A stretch of DNA of 64,000 nucleotides from JABIAG01 sp964561995 (GTDB lineage: Archaea; Nanobdellota; Nanobdellia; Woesearchaeales; JABIAG01), in NCBI GenBank assembly GCA_964561995.1, contig CAZLQZ010000002.1, positions 1-64,000 on the forward strand, given 5' to 3'. A model generated the notes under the pieces. That model worked only from the letters and a program-made list of their open reading frames with translations. It ran no database searches and was not told the DNA's origin. Positions 19,518-26,740 of this stretch are shown here, in pieces. How positions within the stretch are numbered: position 1 is the stretch's first letter; the number at the start of each line of letters is the position of its first letter. The position numbers and the translations under genes are program-made.

Positions 19518-19524
19518 TCCTCCT
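19518..19524 (-). promoter_or_regulatory. Shine-Dalgarno sequence of dnaG
   Basis: The minus-strand sequence AGGAGGAAAAAAATGG places GGAGG about 7 bases before the dnaG ATG and fixes the start. Many genes in this window appear leaderless instead. Confidence 0.75.
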
Positions 19525-19595
19525 AACCAGAAATCTTATAATTTCTGAAGTTTATAATTTATTTAATTTTTTGTAAACAATCAACAATTATTTCT

Positions 19596-19669
19596 AGAAC
19601 AAGTTATACTAATTAACTAAAAAAATCTTATCTATTTATGATAAATAAATGAATCTGATGACTTGTTCT
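19596..19669. repeat. 9-bp inverted repeat in the dnaG upstream region
   Basis: AGAACAAGT (19596-19604) and ACTTGTTCT (19661-19669) are perfectly complementary, separated by 56 bases that contain a smaller palindrome (ATTTATGATAAAT). The element lies between the structured RNA at 19679-19755 and dnaG, all on the minus strand. It could be a leader hairpin, a processing stem or a separate small RNA. Confidence 0.5.
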
Positions 19670-19678
19670 GTAATGAAA

Positions 19679-19755
19679 TGTGGCCCGAAACACAACTCCC
19701 AAGCTCATTGCTCGGTTTTACCTTCAGCTCCGTTGAGTACTCTCGTGACGGGCCA
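19679..19755 (-). ncRNA. Candidate H/ACA-type guide RNA
   Basis: On the minus strand a single hairpin of about 77 nt is closed by a perfect GC-rich stem (GGCCCG at 19749-19754 with CGGGCC at 19682-19687), followed directly by ACA (19679-19681). An ACTC/GAGT upper stem (19735-19738 with 19695-19698) starts 13-14 nt from the ACA, leaving internal-loop arms like a pseudouridylation pocket. GA-rich segments near the tip may form a K-turn or K-loop. A palindromic TATA at 19787-19796 could drive it. The local G+C is much higher than in its surroundings. It does not fold as a tRNA, and no C/D boxes were found. Target unknown. Confidence 0.45.
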
Positions 19756-19786
19756 TTGATTATTATGTAAAAAGTAATCTAAATAC

Positions 19787-19796
19787 ATTTATAAAT
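19787..19796. promoter_or_regulatory. Palindromic TATA box between the RNA gene and rio1
   Basis: ATTTATAAAT is self-complementary. Its centre is 25-26 bp from the rio1 ATG (19817) on the plus strand. Initiation at the same distance on the minus strand (about 19766) would make the structured RNA. Confidence 0.5.
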
Positions 19797-19816
19797 CTTT
19801 GCATTATATATGTCCT

Positions 19817-20512
19817 ATGTCACGTATTTCAAAAGAGAAGTTTAAGACGGAAAAGACTGTTTTTGATAACTTTACAATCAATACTTTAAGGTCTCTTGAA
19901 ACTAAGGGTTTTTTAGACCATGAAACGTTAATTCCTTTGTTTATTGGTAAGGAGGCTAACGTTTTTATTGGCGAAGGTGAAAAAGGACTGCTAATTGTTA
20001 AAATTTATCGTTTGGAAACTTGTGATTTTAATAGAATGTATGATTATATTAAATTAGATCCTCGATTTAAAGGTGTAAAACGAAAAAAAAGAGACATAAT
20101 TATGATGTGGGTTAAAAGAGAATATAGAAATTTATTGAAAGCCAGAGAATTTCATGTTCGTGTACCGATGCCTTTAATTGTTAAAAATAATGTTTTAGTA
20201 ATGAGTTTAATTGGAGATCCTGCAAATAAGTTAAAAGATGATATTCCAAAGAACGTATCTAAATTTTATGTCGATACTATAAATCAGATTAAAAAATTAT
20301 TAAAGGCAGGATTAGTTCATGCAGATTTGTCTCAATTTAATATTTTGAATTTGGATGATAAGCCAGTTTTAATTGATTTTTCTCAATCTACTACTAAAAA
20401 TTCTCAAAGAGCAAAAGAATATTTTGAACGAGATTTGAAAAATGTTAACAATTTCTTTTTAAAGATTGGTTTAAAAGAAAAAGAGTTAAAAACAGTTGAG
20501 GATTTCTTGTAA
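19817..20512 (+). CDS. rio1: Rio1-type serine protein kinase
   Basis: A 231-residue atypical kinase needed for small-subunit ribosome maturation. Visible features are the nucleotide-binding PLFIGKEANVFIGE with catalytic Lys in LLIVKIYR, the Rio1-typical YIKLDPRFKG segment, the catalytic loop LVHADLSQFNIL and the metal-binding LIDFSQ. The frame extends upstream to a TTG at 19799, but the ATG at 19817 lies 25-26 bp from a TATA box and gives a leaderless mRNA, so it is preferred. The KH-domain gene starts 2 bases after the stop, a conserved archaeal ribosome-biogenesis pair. Confidence 0.93.
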   Translation: MSRISKEKFKTEKTVFDNFTINTLRSLETKGFLDHETLIPLFIGKEANVFIGEGEKGLLIVKIYRLETCDFNRMYDYIKLDPRFKGVKRKKRDIIMMWVKREYRNLLKAREFHVRVPMPLIVKNNVLVMSLIGDPANKLKDDIPKNVSKFYVDTINQIKKLLKAGLVHADLSQFNILNLDDKPVLIDFSQSTTKNSQRAKEYFERDLKNVNNFFLKIGLKEKELKTVEDFL

Positions 20513-20514
20513 TT

Positions 20515-21057
20515 ATGTATTCATATGATATTAAAATACCAAAGGAAAGAGTTGCAGTTTTAATAGGTGTTAAAGGAGAAATTAAAAAAAGAATACAAAA
20601 AGAAACTGATACTTCTATAGCTGTTGATTCAAAAGAGGGATTAGTTACTGTTTCTGGTGAAGATGCAATTCAATTAATGGTTGCAAGAGAAATTGTTAAG
20701 GCAATTGCAAGAGGATTTAACCCTGAAATTGCAATGACTTTGTTAAAACCAGATAATGCATTTGAATTAATCGATTTAAAATTAGTAACTACTACTAGAA
20801 ATGATTTAGAAAGAATTAAAGGGAGAATTATTGGTATGAAAGGTAAATCTCGAAAAACAATGGAAGATTTAACTGAATGTTATGTTAGTGTTTACGGTAA
20901 AACAGTTGCAGTTATTGGTGAAATTACAATGGTTCAAATTTGTAAAAGAGCGGTTTCAATGTTAATTCAAGGATCACCTCATTCTCATGTATTTTCATGG
21001 TTAGAAGGCCAAAGAAGAAAATTCAAACAAGAAATGTTTGAAGGAAAACAACTTTAA
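20515..21057 (+). CDS. KH-domain RNA-binding protein (Dim2/Pno1-like)
   Basis: A 180-residue protein with two KH-like domains. The first (about 5-65) has the variant GxxG loop IGVKGEIKKRIQKET. The second (about 95-155) has IGMKGKSRKTMEDLTECYVSVYG, followed by the C-terminal SPHSHVFSWLEGQRRKFK typical of archaeal Dim2/Pno1. It works in 16S rRNA 3'-end maturation with Rio1 and Nob1, and the adjacency to rio1 (2-bp spacing) supports this. The single-operon arrangement implies co-transcription from the rio1 promoter. Confidence 0.92.
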   Translation: MYSYDIKIPKERVAVLIGVKGEIKKRIQKETDTSIAVDSKEGLVTVSGEDAIQLMVAREIVKAIARGFNPEIAMTLLKPDNAFELIDLKLVTTTRNDLERIKGRIIGMKGKSRKTMEDLTECYVSVYGKTVAVIGEITMVQICKRAVSMLIQGSPHSHVFSWLEGQRRKFKQEMFEGKQL

Positions 21058-21198
21058 ATTTCAGATTTGTTTCTATTTTATTATATTTGATAAATAAAAT
21101 TGTTTTTAATTTTTCATCATTTTATGCAGATAAAACTTATGTTTATCAAAATATTCTTATGCAAAAGTTTATAAACAGTCCAAAATTTTCTTTAAAAT

Positions 21199-22896
21199 AT
21201 GGTTCAGAAAACATTGGATGAAAAAGAGGTTAAACCTGAAAAATTAACTAAAGCTGATGAAATGGCTACAAAACAAAGAGAGATTTCTGTAGCAGCATTT
21301 TTCGAAAAAAACAGACATTTATTAGGTTTTGATAACCCAAGAAAAGCTCTTTTAACAACAATCAAAGAAGCTGTAGATAATAGTTTGGATGCTTGTGAAG
21401 AAGCCGAAATTCTTCCCGAAATAATTGTGGAAATGATCGAACTTTCAGAAGGTAAATTTAGAATTATTATTGAAGATAATGGTCCTGGAATTGTTAAGGC
21501 ACAAGTTCCAAAAATATTTGCAAAATTATTGTATGGGAGTAAATTTCATAAATTATCCCAATCTAGAGGGCAGCAAGGTATAGGAATATCAGCATCAGTT
21601 ATGTATGCTCAACTTACTACTGGAAAACCTGCAAAAATTATTTCTAAAGTTCCAGGTAGAGAAGCTCATCAATATCAACTTCATATAGATACTCAAAATA
21701 ATAAACCGGAAATTGTTAGTGATGAAGTTAAAGAATGGAATAAAGAGCAAGGCGTTAGAATTGAACTTGACTTGGAAGGATCATATCACAAAGGTTCTCA
21801 ATCTGTTGATGAATATCTCAAACAAACTGCTATTGTTAATCCACATATTACCTTAATTTATACTAATCCTAAGGCAGAACAAATTATTTTTCCAAGAGCA
21901 ACTGATACGTTACCAGTTCAACCTAAAGAAATCAAACCACATCCTTATGGGATTGAATTGGGTATGCTAATTAGGATGATTAAATATGCTGAATCAAGAT
22001 CATTACAGTCTTTTTTAATGTCCGAGTTTTCAAGAGTTGGTGCAGGTACTGCAAAAGAAATTTGTGAAAATGCTGCATTACTTCCTAATACCAAACCAAA
22101 GAATATTACAAGAGAAATGGCAGAATCTTTGATGAATGGTATTAAGAAAACAAAAATAATCTCTCCGCCAACGGATTGCATTTCACCAATTACTGCACCT
22201 TTATTAGAAAAAGGTTTAAGAAAAGAAATCAATGCAGAATTTTATACCACAATTACTCGTCCTCCTTCTGTTTATAGAGGAAATCCATTTATTATTGAGG
22301 TGGGGTTAGCATATGGTGGCGAACAGCCAGGAGATAAAGCAGTTAAACTTCTAAGATTTGCAAATAGAGTTCCTTTATTATTTCAACAAGGTGCAGGTGC
22401 AGTAAATAAATCTGTTGCTACAACAAATTGGCGACCTTATGGTTTACAACAATCCGGAAATAATATCCCTGTTGGACCATTAACAATTCTGGTTCATATT
22501 GGATCTGTTTGGGTACCATTTACATCTGAAAGTAAAGAAGCAATAGCTCAATATCCTGAAATTATGAAAGAAATTAAATTAGCAATTCAAGAATGTGGAC
22601 GAAAATTAGGAAGTTATGTTAATAAGAAAAAAAGAGTTAAAGATGAATTAAAGAAAAGAAGTTATATTGAAAAATACATTCCTCATGTTGGAGATGCATT
22701 AGTTGAATTATTAGGTTTGAAAGAAGAAGAATCGGGAAAAATTAAAGCAATGTTGGAAATAATTTTAGAAAAGACTCGTGGAGAAGTAGAAGAAGTTGGC
22801 AAAATTGATAATCCTGATTATGATGAAGAATTAGCAAAAATCGGTAAAGAAGATAAAATGGAGGAAGAAGATGACAGTAGTAGTAGAGAAGATTAA
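21199..22896 (+). CDS. top6B: DNA topoisomerase VI subunit B
   Basis: A 565-residue GHKL ATPase subunit of topoisomerase VI, which relaxes and decatenates DNA. ATP-site motifs are EAVDNSLDACEEA (Asn for Mg), IIEDNGPGI and the Gly-rich lid GQQGIGISASVMYAQLTTG. The helix-two-turn-helix and transducer regions follow (ANRVPLLFQQGA, WRPYGLQQ). A TATA-like AGTTTATAAAC (about 21168-21178) lies about 26 bp upstream of the ATG. The Lys/Glu/Ser-rich C-terminus overlaps the subunit A start by 26 bp, so the two subunits are co-translated. Confidence 0.96.
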   Translation: MVQKTLDEKEVKPEKLTKADEMATKQREISVAAFFEKNRHLLGFDNPRKALLTTIKEAVDNSLDACEEAEILPEIIVEMIELSEGKFRIIIEDNGPGIVKAQVPKIFAKLLYGSKFHKLSQSRGQQGIGISASVMYAQLTTGKPAKIISKVPGREAHQYQLHIDTQNNKPEIVSDEVKEWNKEQGVRIELDLEGSYHKGSQSVDEYLKQTAIVNPHITLIYTNPKAEQIIFPRATDTLPVQPKEIKPHPYGIELGMLIRMIKYAESRSLQSFLMSEFSRVGAGTAKEICENAALLPNTKPKNITREMAESLMNGIKKTKIISPPTDCISPITAPLLEKGLRKEINAEFYTTITRPPSVYRGNPFIIEVGLAYGGEQPGDKAVKLLRFANRVPLLFQQGAGAVNKSVATTNWRPYGLQQSGNNIPVGPLTILVHIGSVWVPFTSESKEAIAQYPEIMKEIKLAIQECGRKLGSYVNKKKRVKDELKKRSYIEKYIPHVGDALVELLGLKEEESGKIKAMLEIILEKTRGEVEEVGKIDNPDYDEELAKIGKEDKMEEEDDSSSRED

Positions 22897-23953
22897 AGAT
22901 ATTTCACAAAATATTTATGAAATGATTATGAAGAAGAAACAACCTACTTTGACTTCTCCAATTAGATCGTTATCAAATGTTAAATATGATGAAAAAGATG
23001 GCTTTTTTGAATTATTAGGTAAAATAAAATCTAGAACTTTATCTGCAGCAACGATAAAGACGTTTGCTCAAATTCTTAGAATGATGACTTTGTCTAAGGA
23101 ATTAATTGAAAAAAATGACATTGCAACTAAAAGAGAGGCTTATTATGTTTCTAAAAACTGGGGTGAGGCTAGATTTAAAGAACAACCTGAATCCGATTCA
23201 GTAATGGATGATGTTGAAGCAATGTTGGAAGTCAATCGAGAACAAATTGGTTTTATTCCTGAAGAAAAAGGCGGAGATATTGCTGGTGAATTAATTGTAA
23301 TAGACCAAGACCCTGAAACTGGAAAAGATATTAGGGTGGATTGTACTAAATTTGGAAGTGGAGCATATTCAATTCCATCTTCTGTTGAACATTTAAAATT
23401 TGAAACAAAAGCTGATTTTATTCTTGCAATAGAAACTGCCGGTATGTTTCAAAGATTAGTTAAACATAGATATTGGAAAAAATCTAATGCAATTTTAATT
23501 TCAATGGGCGGAGTTCCAACAAGAGCTTGTAGGAGATTTATTAGAAGATTAAGTGATGATATTAACTTGCCTGTTTTTGTATTTACTGATGGTGACCCAT
23601 ATGGATTTTTAAATATTTATCGGACATTAAAAGTTGGTTCAGGTAATGCTGCTCATATTAACAAGTATTTTTGTGTTCCTAAAGCAAAATTTATTGGTGT
23701 AACTCCACAAGACATTATTGATTATAAATTGCCAACTCATCCTTTAAAAGATGTTGATATTAAGAGAGTAAAAGATGGAATTAAAAATGATCCATTTGTA
23801 AAACATCATAAACAATGGCAAGATGCATTACAACAAATGGTAAAAATGAAAGTAAGGGCGGAACAGCAGGCTTTTGCAGCACATGATTTAAATTATGTCA
23901 TTGATAATTATTTGCCTGAAAAGCTTAAGAATGACAAAAAATGGTTACCTTAA
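22871..23953 (+). CDS. top6A: DNA topoisomerase VI subunit A (Spo11 homologue)
   Basis: A 360-residue catalytic subunit. The winged-helix domain carries the active-site tyrosine in the motif REAYYVSKNWGEARF (about residues 94-108), and the TOPRIM domain has VFVFTDGDPYGFLN (DxD, about 235-248). An FGSGAYSIPS segment lies between them. It cuts both DNA strands and forms a 5'-phosphotyrosine link, working as an A2B2 complex with subunit B encoded just upstream. The ATG lies inside the last codons of top6B (26-bp overlap), and GGAGGAAG just before it serves as the ribosome binding site. Confidence 0.96.
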   Translation: MTVVVEKIKDISQNIYEMIMKKKQPTLTSPIRSLSNVKYDEKDGFFELLGKIKSRTLSAATIKTFAQILRMMTLSKELIEKNDIATKREAYYVSKNWGEARFKEQPESDSVMDDVEAMLEVNREQIGFIPEEKGGDIAGELIVIDQDPETGKDIRVDCTKFGSGAYSIPSSVEHLKFETKADFILAIETAGMFQRLVKHRYWKKSNAILISMGGVPTRACRRFIRRLSDDINLPVFVFTDGDPYGFLNIYRTLKVGSGNAAHINKYFCVPKAKFIGVTPQDIIDYKLPTHPLKDVDIKRVKDGIKNDPFVKHHKQWQDALQQMVKMKVRAEQQAFAAHDLNYVIDNYLPEKLKNDKKWLP

Positions 23954-24033
23954 AGTATTTATGTTATTTTTCTTTTTTTTTAAAATAATTTTATGAGATT
24001 TTTTAATTTTTTTTAAATTAAATTTAAGTAAGA

Positions 24034-24043
24034 TTTATAAACA
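24034..24043 (+). promoter_or_regulatory. TATA box of the tRNA pair
   Basis: GATTTATAAA is centred about 29 bp before the first base of tRNA-Arg. Only 6 bases separate the two tRNA genes, so one transcript probably carries both. Confidence 0.55.
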
Positions 24044-24066
24044 AATGTTTCTCTCTTTTGAGTAAT

Positions 24067-24156
24067 GGGCCTGTAGCCTAGTCTGGATAAGGCGACAGCC
24101 TTCTAAGCTTACGCAAAGAGAGCTGTAGATCGCGAGTTCAAATCTCGTCAGGCCCG
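24067..24156 (+). tRNA. tRNA-Arg(TCT) with a 15-nt intron at 37/38
   Basis: A full cloverleaf folds. Acceptor GGGCCTG pairs with CAGGCCC (24149-24155), discriminator G at 24156, D arm GCC...GGC, anticodon stem ACAGC (24095-24099) with GCTGT (24122-24126), and T arm GCGAG/CTCGT around TTCAAAT. The loop CTTCTAA puts anticodon TCT at 24102-24104. A 15-nt insertion (24106-24120) lies after position 37, the canonical archaeal intron site. Mature length is 75 nt, and CCA is not encoded. Confidence 0.93.
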
Positions 24157-24199
24157 TTTTAAGCACCCCTGGCCAAGCGGCTAAGGCATTCGGCTGCAA

Positions 24200-24234
24200 T
24201 GGGATGAAGAGCTTAATTGCTGTGACTGATAGAT
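24200..24234 (+). other. tRNA-Cys intron 1 (position 37/38)
   Basis: A 35-nt insertion between the anticodon loop and the 3' strand of the anticodon stem, at the canonical archaeal site. Boundaries may shift by a base. Confidence 0.75.
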
Positions 24235-24254
24235 CCCGGAGATCCTGGGTTCGA

Positions 24255-24267
24255 GATAATAACGAAA
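24255..24267 (+). other. tRNA-Cys intron 2 (T loop, non-canonical)
   Basis: A 13-nt insertion inside the T loop after TTCGA. The flanks form TTCG/CGAA (4 bp) plus a 3-nt AAT bulge before the T stem, as expected for a splicing-endonuclease substrate. Confidence 0.75.
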
Positions 24268-24281
24268 ATCCCGGGGGGTGC

Positions 24282-24288
24282 TTTTTTT
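24282..24288 (+). terminator. Poly-T tract after tRNA-Cys
   Basis: A T-rich run starts at the last tRNA base, the usual archaeal termination signal. No hairpin other than the tRNA itself. Confidence 0.4.
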
Positions 24289-24409
24289 ATTTTTGTAATT
24301 ATTTTTTTATATTTAATAATTAAAATTCACATTATAATTATTCTGATAAATATAATATTACATAGAAAAACTTTTATACTAGAATTATTAAAGTTAATTT
24401 GGTGATAAT

Positions 24410-25012
24410 ATGAAATCTATAAAAATAATAATTACATTATTAGCAATATTACTTTTAGTTGGATGTGGTCAACAAGTAAATGATACTTCTTCAAAAGGTC
24501 TTGATAATGATGAAGATTTAGTAGTTCCTAATAATGAAGTGATTAGTGATAGTGCTTCATCGGATAAAACTGATTTAAATGGTGAAGTTCCTGGTGAAGA
24601 TAATATTGAAAAACTTCAAGATTTAATGAAAATTTCTGAAAAGTTAAGAGTATATCCTACTTCAAAAAAAATTAATTCTGATGAAAGTTATGCGTTTGCT
24701 TTAGGTATTGCAAATTCAATTAATAACCCGGTTAATGTGTTTGGTGAAGTGGTTTTCAAAAAGGCAACAGATAATTATGGTAATACTATTTTTGTAGATG
24801 AAACTGAAATAAACAACTGGATTAAGACTAATACTTTTGATTTGGATATTTTAGAAAGTGATTTTGTTTTTGAAAAAGTAATTGTTGATGTTCCATCAAA
24901 TGCTAAAAATGGGAATTACAGATTTGGTATTAATTCTTATGAAGGAGAAAGTAAGGATTGGGATAAACCTAAAGACTTTTATAGAACTGAATTTACTATA
25001 ATTGTATCTTAA
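24410..25012 (+). CDS. Secreted lipoprotein of unknown function
   Basis: A 200-residue protein with a lipoprotein signal peptide (lipobox LLLVGC, Cys19). An acidic, Ser/Asp-rich linker (about 20-75) is followed by a compact beta-rich domain (about 85-200) resembling an Ig-like or invasin-like module, with VYPTSKKINSDESYAFALGI and a C-terminal strand RTEFTIIV. A GGTGAT Shine-Dalgarno sequence precedes the ATG, and a CTTTTATACT TATA-like element lies further upstream. Probably anchored to the outer face of the membrane. Family not recognised. Confidence 0.75.
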   Translation: MKSIKIIITLLAILLLVGCGQQVNDTSSKGLDNDEDLVVPNNEVISDSASSDKTDLNGEVPGEDNIEKLQDLMKISEKLRVYPTSKKINSDESYAFALGIANSINNPVNVFGEVVFKKATDNYGNTIFVDETEINNWIKTNTFDLDILESDFVFEKVIVDVPSNAKNGNYRFGINSYEGESKDWDKPKDFYRTEFTIIVS

Positions 25013-25051
25013 AACATAACTTTTTTAAATTCTTTTTTATTTTATTATTAA

Positions 25052-25813
25052 ATGAATAAAATTTTGGTTACTAAAGGTAAAAAAATTAATGTTGATGGTA
25101 GAGATGTTTCTATTAGAAAGCCTCAATATCATTATGTAGATTCGAATAAAGATTTTTGTTGTGCAGAAGGATTAATTAAAAAACAAGATTTCAAGAAAAA
25201 AGTTGTAAAAACAAACAAAGAAAAGGATTTTTTTTGTTTTAATTCTACTTTTCATGACGATTTTAGACATATAAAACGTTTAGCTCAAATTATTACTCCG
25301 AAAGATATTGGGATGATTGTTTGTGAAACGGGTTTAAATTCAGATTCAATTGTAATTGAAGGTGGAAGTGGTTCTGGAGCACTATCTTGTTATCTTGGCA
25401 AATTAGTCAAAAAAGTTTATAGTTACGATATTAAAAAAGAACATTTGGAAGTTGCTAAAGAAAACGCGTCTTTTCTTAAAGTAAAAAATGTAATTTTCAC
25501 ATTACAAGATATGACCGAAAAAATCAATGAAAAGGATGCTGATGCAGTTATTTTAGATATGCCTCAACCTTGGGATGCTGTTAAAAATGCAACTAATGCA
25601 TTAAAAATCGGTGGTTTTATTGTTGGTTATATGCCGACAATTACTCAAGTTATGAATTTTGTTCAAGAAGTAGAAAAATATGATAATTTGTCTAATTTAA
25701 AAACAATAGAATTAATTCAAAGAAAATGGAAGGTTAAAGGTAGAGCTGTTCGTCCGGTTTCTGAGGGAATAGGTCATACTGCTTTTTTAACTTTTGTAAG
25801 GAAAATCAATTAG
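25052..25813 (+). CDS. trmI: tRNA (adenine-N1)-methyltransferase TrmI
   Basis: A 253-residue Rossmann-fold methyltransferase matching archaeal TrmI, which methylates A57/A58 in the T loop of tRNA. Signatures are the N-terminal beta-barrel region, TPKDIGMIVCETGLNSDS, the SAM-binding VIEGGSGSGALSCYLG, the acidic DIKKEHLEVAKENA and the catalytic ILDMPQPWDAV. The C-terminal VKGRAVRPVSEGIGHTAFLTF is characteristic. It lies near a tRNA gene whose T loop carries an intron, so splicing may have to precede modification there (inference). It starts a short run with the tRNA-thiolation gene. Confidence 0.92.
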   Translation: MNKILVTKGKKINVDGRDVSIRKPQYHYVDSNKDFCCAEGLIKKQDFKKKVVKTNKEKDFFCFNSTFHDDFRHIKRLAQIITPKDIGMIVCETGLNSDSIVIEGGSGSGALSCYLGKLVKKVYSYDIKKEHLEVAKENASFLKVKNVIFTLQDMTEKINEKDADAVILDMPQPWDAVKNATNALKIGGFIVGYMPTITQVMNFVQEVEKYDNLSNLKTIELIQRKWKVKGRAVRPVSEGIGHTAFLTFVRKIN

Positions 25814-25849
25814 AAACCTTTAAAATAGATACTATAAAACACAATTCCC

Positions 25850-26740
25850 ATGGAAAAAAAATTATCTAATATTAAGTTTAAAGAATATATTGAAAAAAAA
25901 GTTAGAAATACTATTAGGAAGTATAAACTTTTAAATCGAAATGATAAAATTGCAGTTGCAGTTTCAGGTGGAAAAGATTCTACTGTTGTTTTACACGTTC
26001 TTAAAAAATTGGGTTATGATATTGAAGCAATTACTATTGATGCTTCAATTGGTAACTATACTAAGCAAAATTTAGTTAACATAAAAAAGGTTTGTAAAAA
26101 AAATAAAATACCTTTACATGTTGTTTCTTTTAGAGAAGAATTAGGAATGTCATTGTGTTATATGAAAGATATGTTAAAAGAAAAGGGATACGATTATGCA
26201 TCATGTATGTTGTGTGGAATACTAAAAAGATATTTATTAAATAAACACTCAAGAATATTAAAGTTTGATTGTTTAGTTACAGGTCATAATCTAGACGATG
26301 AAGCTCAAGCATTTTTAATGAATGTTTTTAGAAATGATTTTACTTTAGCTAAAAGACAAGGTCCAATTTCAGGTTCTGGAAAAACAAAACAGTTTGTAAA
26401 AAGAGTTAAACCTTTGTATCATATAAAAGAGGAAGAAGCACTAAGATATTCAAAGATTATGAAATTTCCAGTAAATTATGAAATTTGTCCTTGTAGTGTT
26501 GGAGCTTATCGAAGAGAGTATAAAGAAATGTTGGATGAGTTTGAAAAAAAACATCCTTCAATTAAATATAACATTTTACATTTTCATGAAAGGATGCAGG
26601 AATCTTTGAAGAAAGAAAAGAAAGTTAAAATTAATGCTTGTAAAATTTGCGGGGAACCTGCAGCTAATGAACTTTGTAAAGTATGTACTGTTTTAGAAGA
26701 ATTAAAAGATAAAAAAGGTGATGAGTTTAAAACTTGTTAA
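25850..26740 (+). CDS. tRNA 2-thiolation enzyme (TtuA/Ncs6/Ctu1 family)
   Basis: A 296-residue PP-loop ATPase. It has the ATP-binding VAVSGGKDST (about 38-47), a CxxC pair CMLCG in the middle and TGHNLDDEAQAF. A third conserved Cys appears in ICPCSVGAYRREY. A C-terminal zinc-ribbon-like CKICGEP...CKVC follows. The family inserts sulfur at U34 or U54 of tRNA. The arrangement CMLCG plus ICPCS is that of the Fe-S-dependent TtuA/Ncs6 group. It is 36 bp downstream of trmI, consistent with a tRNA-modification pair, and abuts the convergent ABCE1 gene with no gap. Confidence 0.9.
   Translation: MEKKLSNIKFKEYIEKKVRNTIRKYKLLNRNDKIAVAVSGGKDSTVVLHVLKKLGYDIEAITIDASIGNYTKQNLVNIKKVCKKNKIPLHVVSFREELGMSLCYMKDMLKEKGYDYASCMLCGILKRYLLNKHSRILKFDCLVTGHNLDDEAQAFLMNVFRNDFTLAKRQGPISGSGKTKQFVKRVKPLYHIKEEEALRYSKIMKFPVNYEICPCSVGAYRREYKEMLDEFEKKHPSIKYNILHFHERMQESLKKEKKVKINACKICGEPAANELCKVCTVLEELKDKKGDEFKTC

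Larger units (their letters stand above)
24163..24282 (+). tRNA. tRNA-Cys(GCA) with two introns, one in the T loop
   Basis: Acceptor GCACCCC (24163-24169) pairs with GGGGTGC (24275-24281), with discriminator T at 24282, the universal Cys identity base. D arm GCC/GGC; anticodon stem TTCGG (24189-24193) with CCGGA (24236-24240); anticodon GCA at 24196-24198. A 35-nt intron (24200-24234) follows position 37. The T stem CTGGG (24245-24249) pairs with CCCGG (24270-24274), but its loop holds 20 nt. Removing 13 nt (24255-24267) leaves a standard TTCGAAT loop, and TTCG/CGAA form a 4-bp helix with a 3-nt bulge, a relaxed bulge-helix-bulge. Mature length is 72 nt. Confidence 0.9.

Noticed and set aside
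19596..19680. C/D box guide RNA
   Set aside because: A CTGATGA-like string is present, but no properly placed C and D box pair beside the terminal stem.
19681..19755. tRNA gene in either orientation
   Set aside because: No T arm with TTC-type loop, no proper D arm and no clear anticodon loop; a single long hairpin fits better.
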